Shown here piece by piece: positions 30,311 through 38,339 of a stretch of 43,306 bases of DNA (the stretch's first letter is position 1; each line of letters opens with the position of its first letter). The translations under genes were made by a program, and so were the position numbers. The stretch comes from a virus. Location of the stretch: positions 1 to 43,306 of the IMG/VR virus record IMGVR_UViG_3300037541_000741. One strand, 5' to 3'. The notes beneath the pieces are model-generated. The model did not search any database, had not been told where the DNA came from, and saw only the letters and a list, made by a program, of their open reading frames with translations.

Positions 30311-30696
30311 CTGGACTTGGTACTGATGTCACGGTAATTGGTGATATGGGGGCTTCTTTGAACAGAATTAAAGCAACCATGAAGTTACCAGCAGGGGTAT
30401 CCGCCCAGCAGGTTCTTCAGGAAGCCAAAAACACTGGGGAAATAGAAGCCCAGTTGGAATTAGCCAAAGACATAGTTGCTAGTAGAAGTCAGCAAATGGA
30501 TCAATTACTGAGACTCCATGAGTTAAATGTTCAGCATACTCAAAAAGTGATGCAAGTTGATGAACGTTTAAGAGGAATTAGTGCTAGTCACGGTAAAGTT
30601 GTATCCAGATATCAACTAGGCGCAGCAGAAACTCAAGTCAATTTAGACGGCTTTCAAACAGTTTACGAAGTTCAAGCTAAGGAGATATTTTCATGA
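30259..30696 (+). CDS. Unknown helical protein, 145 residues
   Basis: Caggagc (about 30246) precedes the ATG. A soluble, glutamine-rich helical protein: ATMKLPAGVSAQQVLQEAKN, SRSQQMDQLLRLHELNVQHT and KVVSRYQLGAAETQVNLDGF. The two halves look like a coiled-coil dimer. Stop overlaps the next start by four bases (ATGA). Confidence 0.55.
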   Translation: MFDNIFAGLATQEKTQLTGLGTDVTVIGDMGASLNRIKATMKLPAGVSAQQVLQEAKNTGEIEAQLELAKDIVASRSQQMDQLLRLHELNVQHTQKVMQVDERLRGISASHGKVVSRYQLGAAETQVNLDGFQTVYEVQAKEIFS

Positions 30697-31175
30697 TATT
30701 TAAACGGAATAGTGAAGCGGACGCTACCCTATTCCAATTCTTTAATAAAGTTGGTTGGGGCGTGCTTTTATACAATGCTTACACCCTTTACCCCTACTTT
30801 TATGACTTATTAAAGAGTGCGGAATATTGGCAAAGAATATTTGCAAGTGCTGTAGCAGTGGCTTTGATTTTGGGGATTGAATTGTCAGTAACAACGGTTA
30901 TATTTGATCCTAAAATGCTAATCAAAGTGTTAACAAAGCCTAAAGCAGATCAGGAAGTAAAGAAGATATTTGATACAGTTTTTTTTGTAGGATTAATAAT
31001 TTTTCTGCTCGTAGCATCCTACACATTCTGGACTGATTATCAAATTAATTTGAAGCAGTTAGGTAATCCTTCTGCTATGTTCTTAAGGGTTCTTTGTGGA
31101 GTATTTGTTGTTGGTAGCGAATTGGCTTTTGGATGTGCAAATGTGTTTGATTTAGCAAGTAAGGAGAGAGATTAA
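30693..31175 (+). CDS. Polytopic membrane protein, 160 residues
   Basis: Four hydrophobic segments: VGWGVLLYNAYTLYPYFYDL, IFASAVAVALILGIELSVTT, TVFFVGLIIFLLVASYTFW and FLRVLCGVFVVGSELAFGCA. Basic N-terminus (MIFKRNSE). So an integral inner-membrane protein with four helices, about the size of small channel or assembly proteins. Coupled on both sides. Not recognised. Confidence 0.65.
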   Translation: MIFKRNSEADATLFQFFNKVGWGVLLYNAYTLYPYFYDLLKSAEYWQRIFASAVAVALILGIELSVTTVIFDPKMLIKVLTKPKADQEVKKIFDTVFFVGLIIFLLVASYTFWTDYQINLKQLGNPSAMFLRVLCGVFVVGSELAFGCANVFDLASKERD

Positions 31176-31176
31176 A

Positions 31177-31272
31177 ATGCCAGTAACAGATATCAAAAGT
31201 GTAATCACGATATTACTAATTGCATTGTTCTTAGGCATGATTTTGTATTTGCAATACGACATGAGGAGGTAG
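31177..31272 (+). CDS. Single-span membrane peptide, 31 residues
   Basis: Aaggagagagattaaa gives a strong ribosome binding site. Sequence MPVTDIKSVITILLIALFLG, then MILYLQYDMRR. One transmembrane helix with a positively charged C-end. The GGAGG for the next gene lies in its last codons. Size and position fit a small membrane subunit. Confidence 0.6.
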   Translation: MPVTDIKSVITILLIALFLGMILYLQYDMRR

Positions 31273-31274
31273 TG

Positions 31275-31454
31275 ATGAATCAACTAAAAGAAGCTTATAG
31301 ATGTGCTTTTGAAATCAGAGGCTTGTCCAGACAAATGGCTGAAGATTGCGCTCAAATAATAATCAATGACCGAACGCGATCGCGCACCCCGGAGGAGCAA
31401 ATGCTTATAGATAAAGCATTCCAAATTTCTCAATTGTTGATTTTCAAGGATTAA
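31275..31454 (+). CDS. Small helical protein, 59 residues
   Basis: GGAGG at 31264-31268 precedes ATG 31275; the GTG at 31272 overlaps the previous stop and is less likely. Sequence KEAYRCAFEIRGLSRQMAED, then NDRTRSRTPEEQMLIDKAFQ. Soluble helical protein, not recognised. Confidence 0.5.
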   Translation: MNQLKEAYRCAFEIRGLSRQMAEDCAQIIINDRTRSRTPEEQMLIDKAFQISQLLIFKD

Positions 31455-31459
31455 AAAAG

Positions 31460-31747
31460 ATGAATAGACTATTGTACGGTGGGTTATTATTTTGTGGGTA
31501 TGCAACTTTCCAGCTTTTAGGCTTTTTAATAAAAGCTTATCCTTCTACTGCCGGCGGTGCGATCGCACTGATTCTTTTAGGATTGTTACTGATACTAATT
31601 GCTGGTTTTAATAATTGGTTAGGGTTATACCACAGATATCACGGGGTAATGAGTAAAAACTTGACTTTAGTGGGGTTTGCCCCTATTTACATCTTTGGTG
31701 GTTTAGTTCTATTTGCAGTCATGGTAGGTTTATATGCAGCATCTTAA
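31460..31747 (+). CDS. Membrane protein, 95 residues, three spans
   Basis: Hydrophobic segments LLYGGLLFCGYATFQLLGFL, GGAIALILLGLLLILIAGF and APIYIFGGLVLFAVMVGLYA, with one cytoplasmic loop (NNWLGLYHRYHGVMS). The last 14 bases overlap the next gene. Not recognised; probably part of the same membrane complex. Confidence 0.6.
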   Translation: MNRLLYGGLLFCGYATFQLLGFLIKAYPSTAGGAIALILLGLLLILIAGFNNWLGLYHRYHGVMSKNLTLVGFAPIYIFGGLVLFAVMVGLYAAS

Positions 31748-32243
31748 CTCAATTTTAAAACGCTTAGAAATTTTGTCTTCTGAATACCCTGAGCATATCA
31801 TACTTGATGATTATTGGCTAGATGATCTATGCGATAGTTTGGTGACACAAAAGCAAAACTCAAGTCAAAACCAGCGTTTTCAACTAATAGTAACTGGGGA
31901 ATTTGGTATTGGTAAATCAGCATTGATTGAGATAATTCAAGAGAGAACTGGTTTACATAGAGACGACATTTTGGAAAGACAAAGACCGTTTGATGACGGA
32001 CTTACTAAAAAACAGAGAGAAAATATCTGTTTAATTGCAATGGGTACTTGCGTGATGAGGTACTTCTTGTGCAGCGTTAATTACTGGAGAATTAACCCAG
32101 AATTAGCAAATCTTTTTAGGCACGTACGGGATTTGCTTGACAACAAATATATTCCTTGTGCATTGGTAATTCCTACAAACACGGACCCTTACATAACATT
32201 AGCTCCCAACTTACCAAAACCTTCTTATGCAGCATCATACTAA
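31734..32243 (+). CDS. P-loop protein, internally deleted paralogue of the next ATPase
   Basis: The 169 residues align with three parts of the 518-residue protein: residues 1-4 (MQH..), 11-48 (RLEILSSEYPEHIILDDYWL, then DLCD) with 184-222 of it, and 97-160 (ENICLIAMGTCVMRYFLCSV, then DLLDNKYIPCALVIP) with 379-442. Walker A (TGEFGIGKS) is kept, but the central region with Walker B is gone, so it can perhaps bind but not hydrolyse ATP. The starts of both genes share the bases ATGCAGCATC. It overlaps the ATPase start by 17 bases. Confidence 0.7.
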   Translation: MQHLNSILKRLEILSSEYPEHIILDDYWLDDLCDSLVTQKQNSSQNQRFQLIVTGEFGIGKSALIEIIQERTGLHRDDILERQRPFDDGLTKKQRENICLIAMGTCVMRYFLCSVNYWRINPELANLFRHVRDLLDNKYIPCALVIPTNTDPYITLAPNLPKPSYAASY

Positions 32244-33783
32244 TCCATTTTCAAAAGATAAAGACATTTATTCCAAGTTGATAAATGTTGAGCGGGTTCT
32301 GATGGGAACTCTTGCAGCTACAGCAATAGCGGGTACGTTTACCCCAGTGATATTTGCCCCAAACTTAAATAGTGAAGTTAAGCTAATTCAACAGTTACTT
32401 GGGCTTTTTTCAGGTGCGTGTTTTACCGCTGAAGTCTACCGACGCAAGCATAAAGAGAAGTTCTACAAGTCTATTGAAGATGCTAGTCACGCTATTATCA
32501 AAGAGGAACTCAAAGGCACGTTTACCTTTGAACAATGTAAGAATGCTATACAATCTAAGCGTGAGTTGGCAGGGTATATAAATGGACTTCCAGAAATGGA
32601 ACGACCCCGCTGGATGCAATCTTATGGATTACAAGGCTTAGTTGAGTTACCGCAAATACAACAAGCGGTTATTGATGAGCCTAGACAGTTACCAGGTTCT
32701 CGTGCCGTGGCTAATCCTGAAATAGCCACAGTGGATGAAAAGATGGTCCAATCAATTATCAATCCCAGCACCCGGCAATTACTGGAAGAATTAGCGTCTC
32801 AGTATCCTGAATATGTACGGATAGATGATGAATGGGTTGATGAATTGTGTGAAAGTTCCGCTAGACAGAAGATGAGCGAACGTGCTAACCACCACTTTAG
32901 CTTTTGGGGTGAAACTCAGTCAGGAAAGTCTACTTTAGCAGGTGTTTTTATCAATAAGATTGCTGCTAAGTCACAAGGACCAGCTTATGTGTTTGGTTCA
33001 GACCCTAAGAACTATTTAACAGCTTGGTTGTGTAAATTTAGCCGCAAGTTTGATGGTTTTAAAACCAATCTAGATCAATGGGTTACGTTTGCCACAAAAG
33101 TTATAGATGCACGTCAGGATGAGTTTAAAAACAACCGCAAGGGTGAAGGATTAGGTGAAATATTCCTGATTCAAGATGAAGTTAATGTGGTATTTGGTGA
33201 AGGGAAAGGACTTGTTGGACAAGTGCCGAAAGACACAGCAATGAACCTTTGTGCTATGTGGAATTATGTTATTAACTTCACCGCTGCTATGAAGATTCAC
33301 GGTATTTTTATGGGACAAAACCCATTGAGTACCTACACTGGTTTTAGTCGTCCTGCGCTTAAAAATATCTGCTTTTTGGCACTAGGTAAAGTATCTAATT
33401 ACGTTTTAACCAAGATGCCGGAGTTGTTAAATGTCAAAGCAGAAATATCTGATTTGTTTAGTCAAGTGTGCGAACTTCTGGATAATGAAGAGGTGAGATA
33501 TGCTCTGGTAATTCCTACCCGTGGTAATCCGTTTGTTGCATTAATCCCAGTATTTGATATTGATGCAATGGAACAAAACAACGACTCCCAAGATGAACCC
33601 CAACCACAAAAGGACACAGCGGACTATTATCAAATATTGGTTGAATGGATTAGAAGCTTGGGTAGACAGCCCACAGCAGACGAATTAAAAGCAGCCTGGA
33701 AACATTTAACCCAACAGGAATTAAACGATAAAGGTGTGGAATTATTAATGGCAAAATTAAAGGAGGGAATGGGAGATGAGTAA
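32227..33783 (+). CDS. Membrane-anchored FtsK/HerA-type ATPase
   Basis: The N-terminus has two hydrophobic helices (residues 24-45, LMGTLAATAIAGTFTPVIFA, and 54-70, QQLLGLFSGACF). Walker A is FWGETQSGKSTL (228-235 for GETQSGKS), Walker B is IFLIQDEVN (312-318), then a MGQNPLS sensor-like segment. The motor resembles FtsK/HerA and VirD4-type DNA or protein pumps. A C-terminal helical domain (IRSLGRQPTADELKAAWKHL) may recognise cargo or DNA. This is the only large enzyme of the operon, and the small membrane proteins before it are obvious candidate partners. Confidence 0.75.
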   Translation: MQHHTNPFSKDKDIYSKLINVERVLMGTLAATAIAGTFTPVIFAPNLNSEVKLIQQLLGLFSGACFTAEVYRRKHKEKFYKSIEDASHAIIKEELKGTFTFEQCKNAIQSKRELAGYINGLPEMERPRWMQSYGLQGLVELPQIQQAVIDEPRQLPGSRAVANPEIATVDEKMVQSIINPSTRQLLEELASQYPEYVRIDDEWVDELCESSARQKMSERANHHFSFWGETQSGKSTLAGVFINKIAAKSQGPAYVFGSDPKNYLTAWLCKFSRKFDGFKTNLDQWVTFATKVIDARQDEFKNNRKGEGLGEIFLIQDEVNVVFGEGKGLVGQVPKDTAMNLCAMWNYVINFTAAMKIHGIFMGQNPLSTYTGFSRPALKNICFLALGKVSNYVLTKMPELLNVKAEISDLFSQVCELLDNEEVRYALVIPTRGNPFVALIPVFDIDAMEQNNDSQDEPQPQKDTADYYQILVEWIRSLGRQPTADELKAAWKHLTQQELNDKGVELLMAKLKEGMGDE

Positions 33784-33979
33784 TCAGTTGAAAGGATTTG
33801 TGTTACAGGCTAATGAAGGATTGATTCACAAAGATACCAGCATTTTTAGTGTTGTATTTACATCCAGGATTAGTGAAGCTTATCTATTTAATTCACTACG
33901 AGAAATTGATGTGTTCAAAACAGTAAGGGGACTACAATCAACGCCATTAATTTGTTATCAAATCCATCAGCAAACATGA
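33776..33979 (+). CDS. Small unknown protein, 67 residues
   Basis: Its ATG overlaps the last eight bases of the ATPase gene, which supply GGGAG as ribosome binding site. Sequence NQLKGFVLQANEGLIHKDTS, then SRISEAYLFNSLREIDVFKT. Last gene of the operon. No membrane span. Not recognised. Confidence 0.5.
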   Translation: MSNQLKGFVLQANEGLIHKDTSIFSVVFTSRISEAYLFNSLREIDVFKTVRGLQSTPLICYQIHQQT

Positions 33980-33993
33980 TAAATAATTGCAGT

Positions 33994-34028
33994 CAAAAAG
34001 AGTATAAAATATCTATGTACTCTTTTTG
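33994..34028 (+). terminator. Hairpin ending the ATPase operon
   Basis: CAAAAAGAGTA (33994-34004) and TACTCTTTTTG (34018-34028), perfect 11-bp stem. The T run is part of the stem; a moderate terminator 15 bases after the last gene. Confidence 0.65.
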
Positions 34029-34051
34029 AAAAATGCAGTTTAAGGGTTGCT

Positions 34052-34897
34052 ATGTCAAGTTATCAACAAGTATTAGACTTTTTAAAAGCACGAGGTGGAG
34101 TTGTTAATTTAAGAGAATTAAGACAGTTCCCTAATAGTATTTTAGATACATTACATTTGCACCAATATATAGAAATAACGGGACGGATTGGTTGTTATGA
34201 AGTATGTTTAATTTGTAGTGAATTTAAGGCTAGAGACGAGAAGAAACCGCAACCAACCCAAACTATCATTAAGCCTAAAGAACTCGTTCAAATCCCCAAA
34301 AAAACTAAAGTAAAGTCTCAACCAAAAATTAGTAACAATGACAGACTTGAGCGTTGTCAACAAGTAAGAAATTCTATCTTTAGTGAAATTAAAAATGCAC
34401 ATAAACCCATGTCTGCTATGGAGTTGAAAGATAAGTTTCCACAGATTAGACCTAGAGCGATCGCCTATCATTTAAAGAGATTAGAAAAGGAAAGTTTGGT
34501 ATGTTCTATTGATTGGAATACACGGTTATGGACCGACATAGAAAGGGAGTGCTTACTTCATGAAATTATAGGTACTTATATTGGCAGGTATGAAAACAAG
34601 AACGCTGTTTTAGATGTTTTGAAAAATGCAGATGAAGCAATGTCAGTGACAGGTATTTTACGTAAGTTGCCACCAAATCAATGTAGCGGGACTACTTTAA
34701 GAAAGATATTAGAATTGTTCATCACAACGGGTATAGTCAGGGCGGGAAGCTATGTCAAAAGTAATATTGTGTACTTTGCTCTTATTGATAATTCAATAGC
34801 TTTATCCCACTTAAATCAACTAATCAAATATAAGAAGAGAAAGTTAAATTCTCAGTTATCATTACCCCCCAAAAACAGCTATGAAGACCACAATTAA
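34052..34897 (+). CDS. Multi-winged-helix protein A, 281 residues
   Basis: The first 50 residues (SSYQQVLDFLKARGGVVNLR, then ELRQFPNS) have the same pattern as the opening of the 413-residue protein at 35936: Q..I.F.K.RGGV.NLREL..F. At least two winged-helix modules follow, one at about residues 115-160 (HKPMSAMELKDKFPQIRPRA, then YHLKRLEKE) and one at 190-235 (DEAMSVTGILRKLPPNQCSG). Aaggg precedes the ATG. A regulator or DNA-organising protein; target unknown. Confidence 0.65.
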   Translation: MSSYQQVLDFLKARGGVVNLRELRQFPNSILDTLHLHQYIEITGRIGCYEVCLICSEFKARDEKKPQPTQTIIKPKELVQIPKKTKVKSQPKISNNDRLERCQQVRNSIFSEIKNAHKPMSAMELKDKFPQIRPRAIAYHLKRLEKESLVCSIDWNTRLWTDIERECLLHEIIGTYIGRYENKNAVLDVLKNADEAMSVTGILRKLPPNQCSGTTLRKILELFITTGIVRAGSYVKSNIVYFALIDNSIALSHLNQLIKYKKRKLNSQLSLPPKNSYEDHN

Positions 34898-35039
34898 AGT
34901 CACTGTTAGTGAATTAATCAAAAGTGCTGTCAAGTCTTTAGACGCGCTTTCTCAGCATCCAGAATTAGCAGACAATTCCACTGTTGAAACTGCTATTAAT
35001 TTAGTTCTCAAGTTAAAGGGTCAAGTCAAATATGAGTGA
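34881..35039 (+). CDS. Small helical protein, 52 residues
   Basis: ATG inside the last codons of the winged-helix gene. Sequence MKTTIKVTVSELIKSAVKSL, then DALSQHPELADNSTVETAIN. Stop overlaps the next start. Acidic helical, not recognised. Confidence 0.5.
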   Translation: MKTTIKVTVSELIKSAVKSLDALSQHPELADNSTVETAINLVLKLKGQVKYE

Positions 35040-35253
35040 AATATCTTACGCATTGTGTCACGAATTTAAGCAAGCTAGGGATAACTTAGTCATTGATAAA
35101 TTTCATGCTGTTCAGTCTTCCATTACTGTCAAGAAATGGTGGCAAATTGTTTTTAAAAACAGTGATGGATTAACAACTATTAAGTACGGATTATCCCAAA
35201 AGAAGGCAGAGAAATTAGCTAATGAACTGAACAAATTAATTGATACTAAATAG
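35032..35253 (+). CDS. Small basic protein, 73 residues
   Basis: Begins inside the previous gene. Sequence ISYALCHEFKQARDNLVIDK, then SQKKAEKLANELNKLIDTK. Contains KWWQIVFKNSDG, suggesting a small beta segment. Unknown function. Confidence 0.5.
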   Translation: MSEISYALCHEFKQARDNLVIDKFHAVQSSITVKKWWQIVFKNSDGLTTIKYGLSQKKAEKLANELNKLIDTK

Positions 35254-35290
35254 TAAAATATGATTATTATTTACTATCAAAAAACCAGCA

Positions 35291-35689
35291 ATGTCTACCA
35301 AATACGAAAAGAAAAGTAAGTATCAGCAACGGAAAATGGCAGAGAAGAAAAAGATACAGCAACAAAAAGTGGACTACGATAAACGCTATGGTAGTTCCAG
35401 GAAATACCGGAAACAATGCGCGATCGCCCATAAGTCAACCCATGGTTTATGTTGCGTATGTATGGTTAAAAAATCAGATGAGATACATCATGCTTACTAT
35501 GGGAAAGATGCAATTGGGGAGTCTACATTTCCGGTTTGCTTATCTTGTCATCAATCTATCTGCCATAGCCCCAAGAATTGGATTAGAGACGGTAGCAATC
35601 CATTGTGGAAAAACAGGAATACTTCAGAATTTTTGCAGCGATTAAGATTAGGATATCAATTGCTCTATGAAGGCATAAATCTGATATAA
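35291..35689 (+). CDS. HNH/zinc-binding nuclease-like protein, 132 residues
   Basis: The C-terminal half has CCVCMVKKSDEIHHAYYGK, then PVCLSCHQSICHSP: two zinc pairs (CxxC, CxxC) with HH between and an ending H, the HNH endonuclease layout. The N-terminus is very basic (KKSKYQQRKMAEKKKIQQQK), good for nucleic-acid binding. HNH proteins in phages cut DNA for packaging, homing or defence. Confidence 0.7.
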   Translation: MSTKYEKKSKYQQRKMAEKKKIQQQKVDYDKRYGSSRKYRKQCAIAHKSTHGLCCVCMVKKSDEIHHAYYGKDAIGESTFPVCLSCHQSICHSPKNWIRDGSNPLWKNRNTSEFLQRLRLGYQLLYEGINLI

Positions 35690-35719
35690 TTATTTCAACA
35701 GGAATTGATACATAAGGTC

Positions 35720-35749
35720 AAGATAGGTTTCCACAGCCTATCTTTTTTT
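35720..35749 (+). terminator. Terminator of the HNH operon, copy 1
   Basis: AAGATAGG / CCTATCTT (35720-35727, 35737-35744), loop TTTCCACAG, then TTTTT. The same hairpin recurs 77 bases later. Confidence 0.85.
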
Positions 35750-35770
35750 GTGCTACAATAAAGGAGGTAG

Positions 35771-35803
35771 ATGCTCATAAATAATGATGCAAGATCAAGA
35801 TAG
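35771..35803 (+). CDS. 10-codon mini-frame with strong ribosome binding site
   Basis: Aaggaggtag precedes ATG 35771; the frame reads MLINNDARSR and stops at TAG inside the second terminator stem. TACAAT at 35754-35759 could be its -10. The start resembles MLINQNG of the 413-residue gene nearby. May be a leader peptide; no larger gene follows on this strand. Confidence 0.3.
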   Translation: MLINNDARSR

Positions 35804-35826
35804 GTTTCCCATAGCCTATCTTTTTA
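35797..35826 (+). terminator. Terminator, copy 2
   Basis: AAGATAGG / CCTATCTT (35797-35804, 35815-35822), loop TTTCCCATAG, then TTTTT. Nearly identical to copy 1, so this region was duplicated. Confidence 0.8.
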
Positions 35827-35907
35827 TTAATTATTGTTATTTAAAAAATATTTTGATATGATAATATGATAATATGATGATAGGTTTTTTGAGGTTACCT
35901 GTGATTT

Positions 35908-35931
35908 GATGGGGTCGTCCCCATCTTTTTT
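35908..35931 (+). terminator. Terminator between convergent genes
   Basis: GATGGGG / CCCCATC with a TCGT loop, then TTTTTTG. Oriented on +, five bases before the stop of the 413-residue gene on -. Confidence 0.75.
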
Positions 35932-35935
35932 GTTA

Positions 35936-37177
35936 TTAATTATTCAAAAAATAAAGAGTATGCCGTCCTTTGGTACGGGAATACAAAACTCCTGTGGACC
36001 TCATTTGTCGTAGTACCCTGTGAATATGTGGAAGGGAATAATCATTAATTAAGTCGCTTAAAATGCTTTGAGCGTGATGGTTATTGTTTTTGATGGACTC
36101 AATAACTTGGTCTCTTAATGTGTATCCAGAAACTTTGTTTAGGCTGTCCATAGCAGAAGAATTGGACTTGAGAGCAATATGTAAAGAGTATCCGGTGCGC
36201 TTTAACTCAATTAGTCCTTTGTTCTTTAGCTTGTGTATAACAACCCAAGCGGATTTACGTGGTATTTGGGATTGTGCAGATATACCACGAATCCCTAAAG
36301 CAATGCTAGTATTTTCTAACACGCTTAAAATTCTTTCAGCAACCTTCTGTGAACCGGGTCGGGGGGTCCAGTCCCCAAATAGATGAGAGCGATCTGGGGT
36401 GGTGTAGTATTTGATATTATTCTTGGTAACACGACTACAGCATAAGATTCCTTTGCGGGCAAACAGTGATAAGTATGCAGATATGGTTTTGATGTTAGTG
36501 GATTCTGGTAATAGCGATCGCACTTGCTGTAATGTCATTGGTGACTCAGAGTCAACGACAATCTCTAGTACCCTGTGTTTTAGATTTATGTCTTTAGCTG
36601 TGGCTAATTTCTCTTTTAAAGCGGCTGCGGTGGCAGGAACGGGAATTGGTTCAGGTTTAGGTTTCTTGGGCTTTCTATTCAATCCTACCAGTAATTCTTT
36701 TCGGTCGGGAGTGGTGTAGTGCCTAAACATCTTTCTATTTTCACTGCAAACTATAATTCCGGCTTTAACCAGTGCTGACAAATAAGCGCAGATACTATTA
36801 GGATTGTACTGGATTAGTTGTTCTTTAATCTCACTGGCTGTCACTGGATAATCAGCGTTTTTAATAACACTAAATATCTTGTTTTTCAGAGAGAAATCAT
36901 TAGCCTCTCTCTTGGTTTTCTTCTTTTCTACCAACTTATTTTCAATAACTTGATGGTGTTTTCGTACTTCTTCTTTTGCTGCTATTCCATCATATTTCTT
37001 GGTGAATTTATCCAATAAAGTGACTTCAATACCACTACTCCCCCGACCGACTTTGATGTATCCTTCCAGCTGTAAAGCTTCAATATCTTTGCGGTTAAAG
37101 TGAGAAAGTTCGCGCAGGTTAATTACTCCTCCACGAACTTTAATAAAGTCTATAATTCCATTTTGGTTTATTAACAT
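35936..37177 (-). CDS. Multi-winged-helix protein B, 413 residues
   Basis: The opening GIIDFIKVRGGVINLRELSH matches protein A at 34052. Winged-helix modules follow: SLKNKIFSVIKNADYPVTAS (about residue 95), LKHRVLEIVVDSESPMTLQQ (about 200), VAERILSVLENTSIALGIRG (about 280) and LRDQVIESIKNNNHHAQSIL (about 350), each followed by a wing ending such as RHYTTPDRKELL, KYYTTPDRSHLF and RHTLYFLN. So four modules plus the shared N-domain. It could act as a multi-site DNA-binding regulator. Confidence 0.65.
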   Translation of the reverse strand: MLINQNGIIDFIKVRGGVINLRELSHFNRKDIEALQLEGYIKVGRGSSGIEVTLLDKFTKKYDGIAAKEEVRKHHQVIENKLVEKKKTKREANDFSLKNKIFSVIKNADYPVTASEIKEQLIQYNPNSICAYLSALVKAGIIVCSENRKMFRHYTTPDRKELLVGLNRKPKKPKPEPIPVPATAAALKEKLATAKDINLKHRVLEIVVDSESPMTLQQVRSLLPESTNIKTISAYLSLFARKGILCCSRVTKNNIKYYTTPDRSHLFGDWTPRPGSQKVAERILSVLENTSIALGIRGISAQSQIPRKSAWVVIHKLKNKGLIELKRTGYSLHIALKSNSSAMDSLNKVSGYTLRDQVIESIKNNNHHAQSILSDLINDYSLPHIHRVLRQMRSTGVLYSRTKGRHTLYFLNN

Positions 37178-37192
37178 CTGTCTACACCTGAC

Positions 37193-38023
37193 TTACTTTT
37201 TGTCCTTAATAGCTTCATTGATTATAGCAGCTAAATCTTCCAATTTGGACTCATAGTAATCAGCGTTTTGTTGATATTTGAATATTGAATTAAACAACAT
37301 TAATTTATTCCATTCAGCCAATAAGAACCCAGCAAAAGTATTCTTATAAAAGAATAAATAAATAGCGAAACGACCAGTTCCCCTTTCTGCTAACCAAGTC
37401 TCACAAGTTTCATTGTTGGTACAATAAAAATATTTTTGGTTATCATTAATCATTGGTAAAACAGCGTAGTCAAAAAAATGTTTATTGATTGGTGATTCAC
37501 GGGCTAAGGAATATTTACCATCTGAGGATACTTCCAAGAACACTGTATGATCTCCTTCATACTCCTTAAACATAGATAGCCTAGTTGCATTTAGTTCCTT
37601 TCTCGTGCGTCTCATTTCTTGAGTAATTCGTAGTACCTCTTCAGAGGAAATATTATCAAAATATTTTTGATTACTCATTATTTCCAATAAAACATCTTTA
37701 AACTGATAAATAATTGTCTTAACCAAAGTCTCACCTGTTAAGGACACCACAGCCGTAAATAAGCATCCAGATACAACAATTAAGGCTTTGATAATATTCA
37801 GTGATACAACAGCTTCATGAAAATCTTCATAATCAGATTTTTGATAATTCTCCTGTACTTTTATCGGTTTTTGTGAATTAGCTTGATAGACTTGTATCTG
37901 TTTAGATAATCCTTCTGTGTTATCAAAGGCTTTCACTTGACGTGATGTAATGGTGACATGAATGAAGCTTTCAATTCCAATTAATAAAAACATTAACCCG
38001 TACAATATTTTTTTCTTTTTCAT
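37193..38023 (-). CDS. Membrane protein with GAF-like domain, 276 residues
   Basis: Starts MKKKKILYGLMFLLIGIESF, a signal anchor. A second helix is LNIIKALIVVSGCLFTAVVS near residue 80. After it comes a soluble domain of about 160 residues (TRKELNATRLSMFKEYEGDH, then FAIYLFFYKNTFAGFLLAEW), whose end resembles GAF/PAS sensor domains. It could sense a signal at the membrane. The + strand gene at 39285 has the same plan. The family is not certain. Confidence 0.5.
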   Translation of the reverse strand: MKKKKILYGLMFLLIGIESFIHVTITSRQVKAFDNTEGLSKQIQVYQANSQKPIKVQENYQKSDYEDFHEAVVSLNIIKALIVVSGCLFTAVVSLTGETLVKTIIYQFKDVLLEIMSNQKYFDNISSEEVLRITQEMRRTRKELNATRLSMFKEYEGDHTVFLEVSSDGKYSLARESPINKHFFDYAVLPMINDNQKYFYCTNNETCETWLAERGTGRFAIYLFFYKNTFAGFLLAEWNKLMLFNSIFKYQQNADYYESKLEDLAAIINEAIKDKK

Positions 38024-38339
38024 GGTAATTTACCTATAATTTTTACTTAATTATAGGTAAGTAAAAGTCCTTACAAAATTCCTGAAAACGTTGTAAGTGT
38101 GGACATTCCACAAAAAATGTTATTATTATGTTTCATAATTATTTAAGATTTTAAAGAAATATTTATCCTTTGGTGGTGCTTTTATTATCATTAAAAACAA
38201 CAAAACCGCTACGTGAGCGGTAATGTTGCGGCAGTTCTACGACGACCCCTAGGCTGTGCCTATTTGGATTTTAGCACATACTTGATTGGGTTTCATTGTT
38301 TTAAAAGTACCCACTGAAGCGTATTAGTGGATATGGGAA
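38024..38339. other. Intergenic region between two - strand genes
   Basis: No gene of more than about ten codons. It has a hairpin ACCGCT/AGCGGT at about 38205-38221, TGTGGA/TCCACA near 38098, a TGTGC/GCACA stem near 38254-38277, and the repeat hairpin at 38308-38333. It should hold the promoter of the 38023 gene. Confidence 0.5.
38308..38333 (-). terminator. Terminator hairpin family, copy 1
   Basis: TACCCACTGA AGCGTA TTAGTGGATA, then TTTTAAAAC on the - strand. It ends the Rha-type gene. Copies 2 and 3 at 40616 and 42419 have the same stem. Confidence 0.75.
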
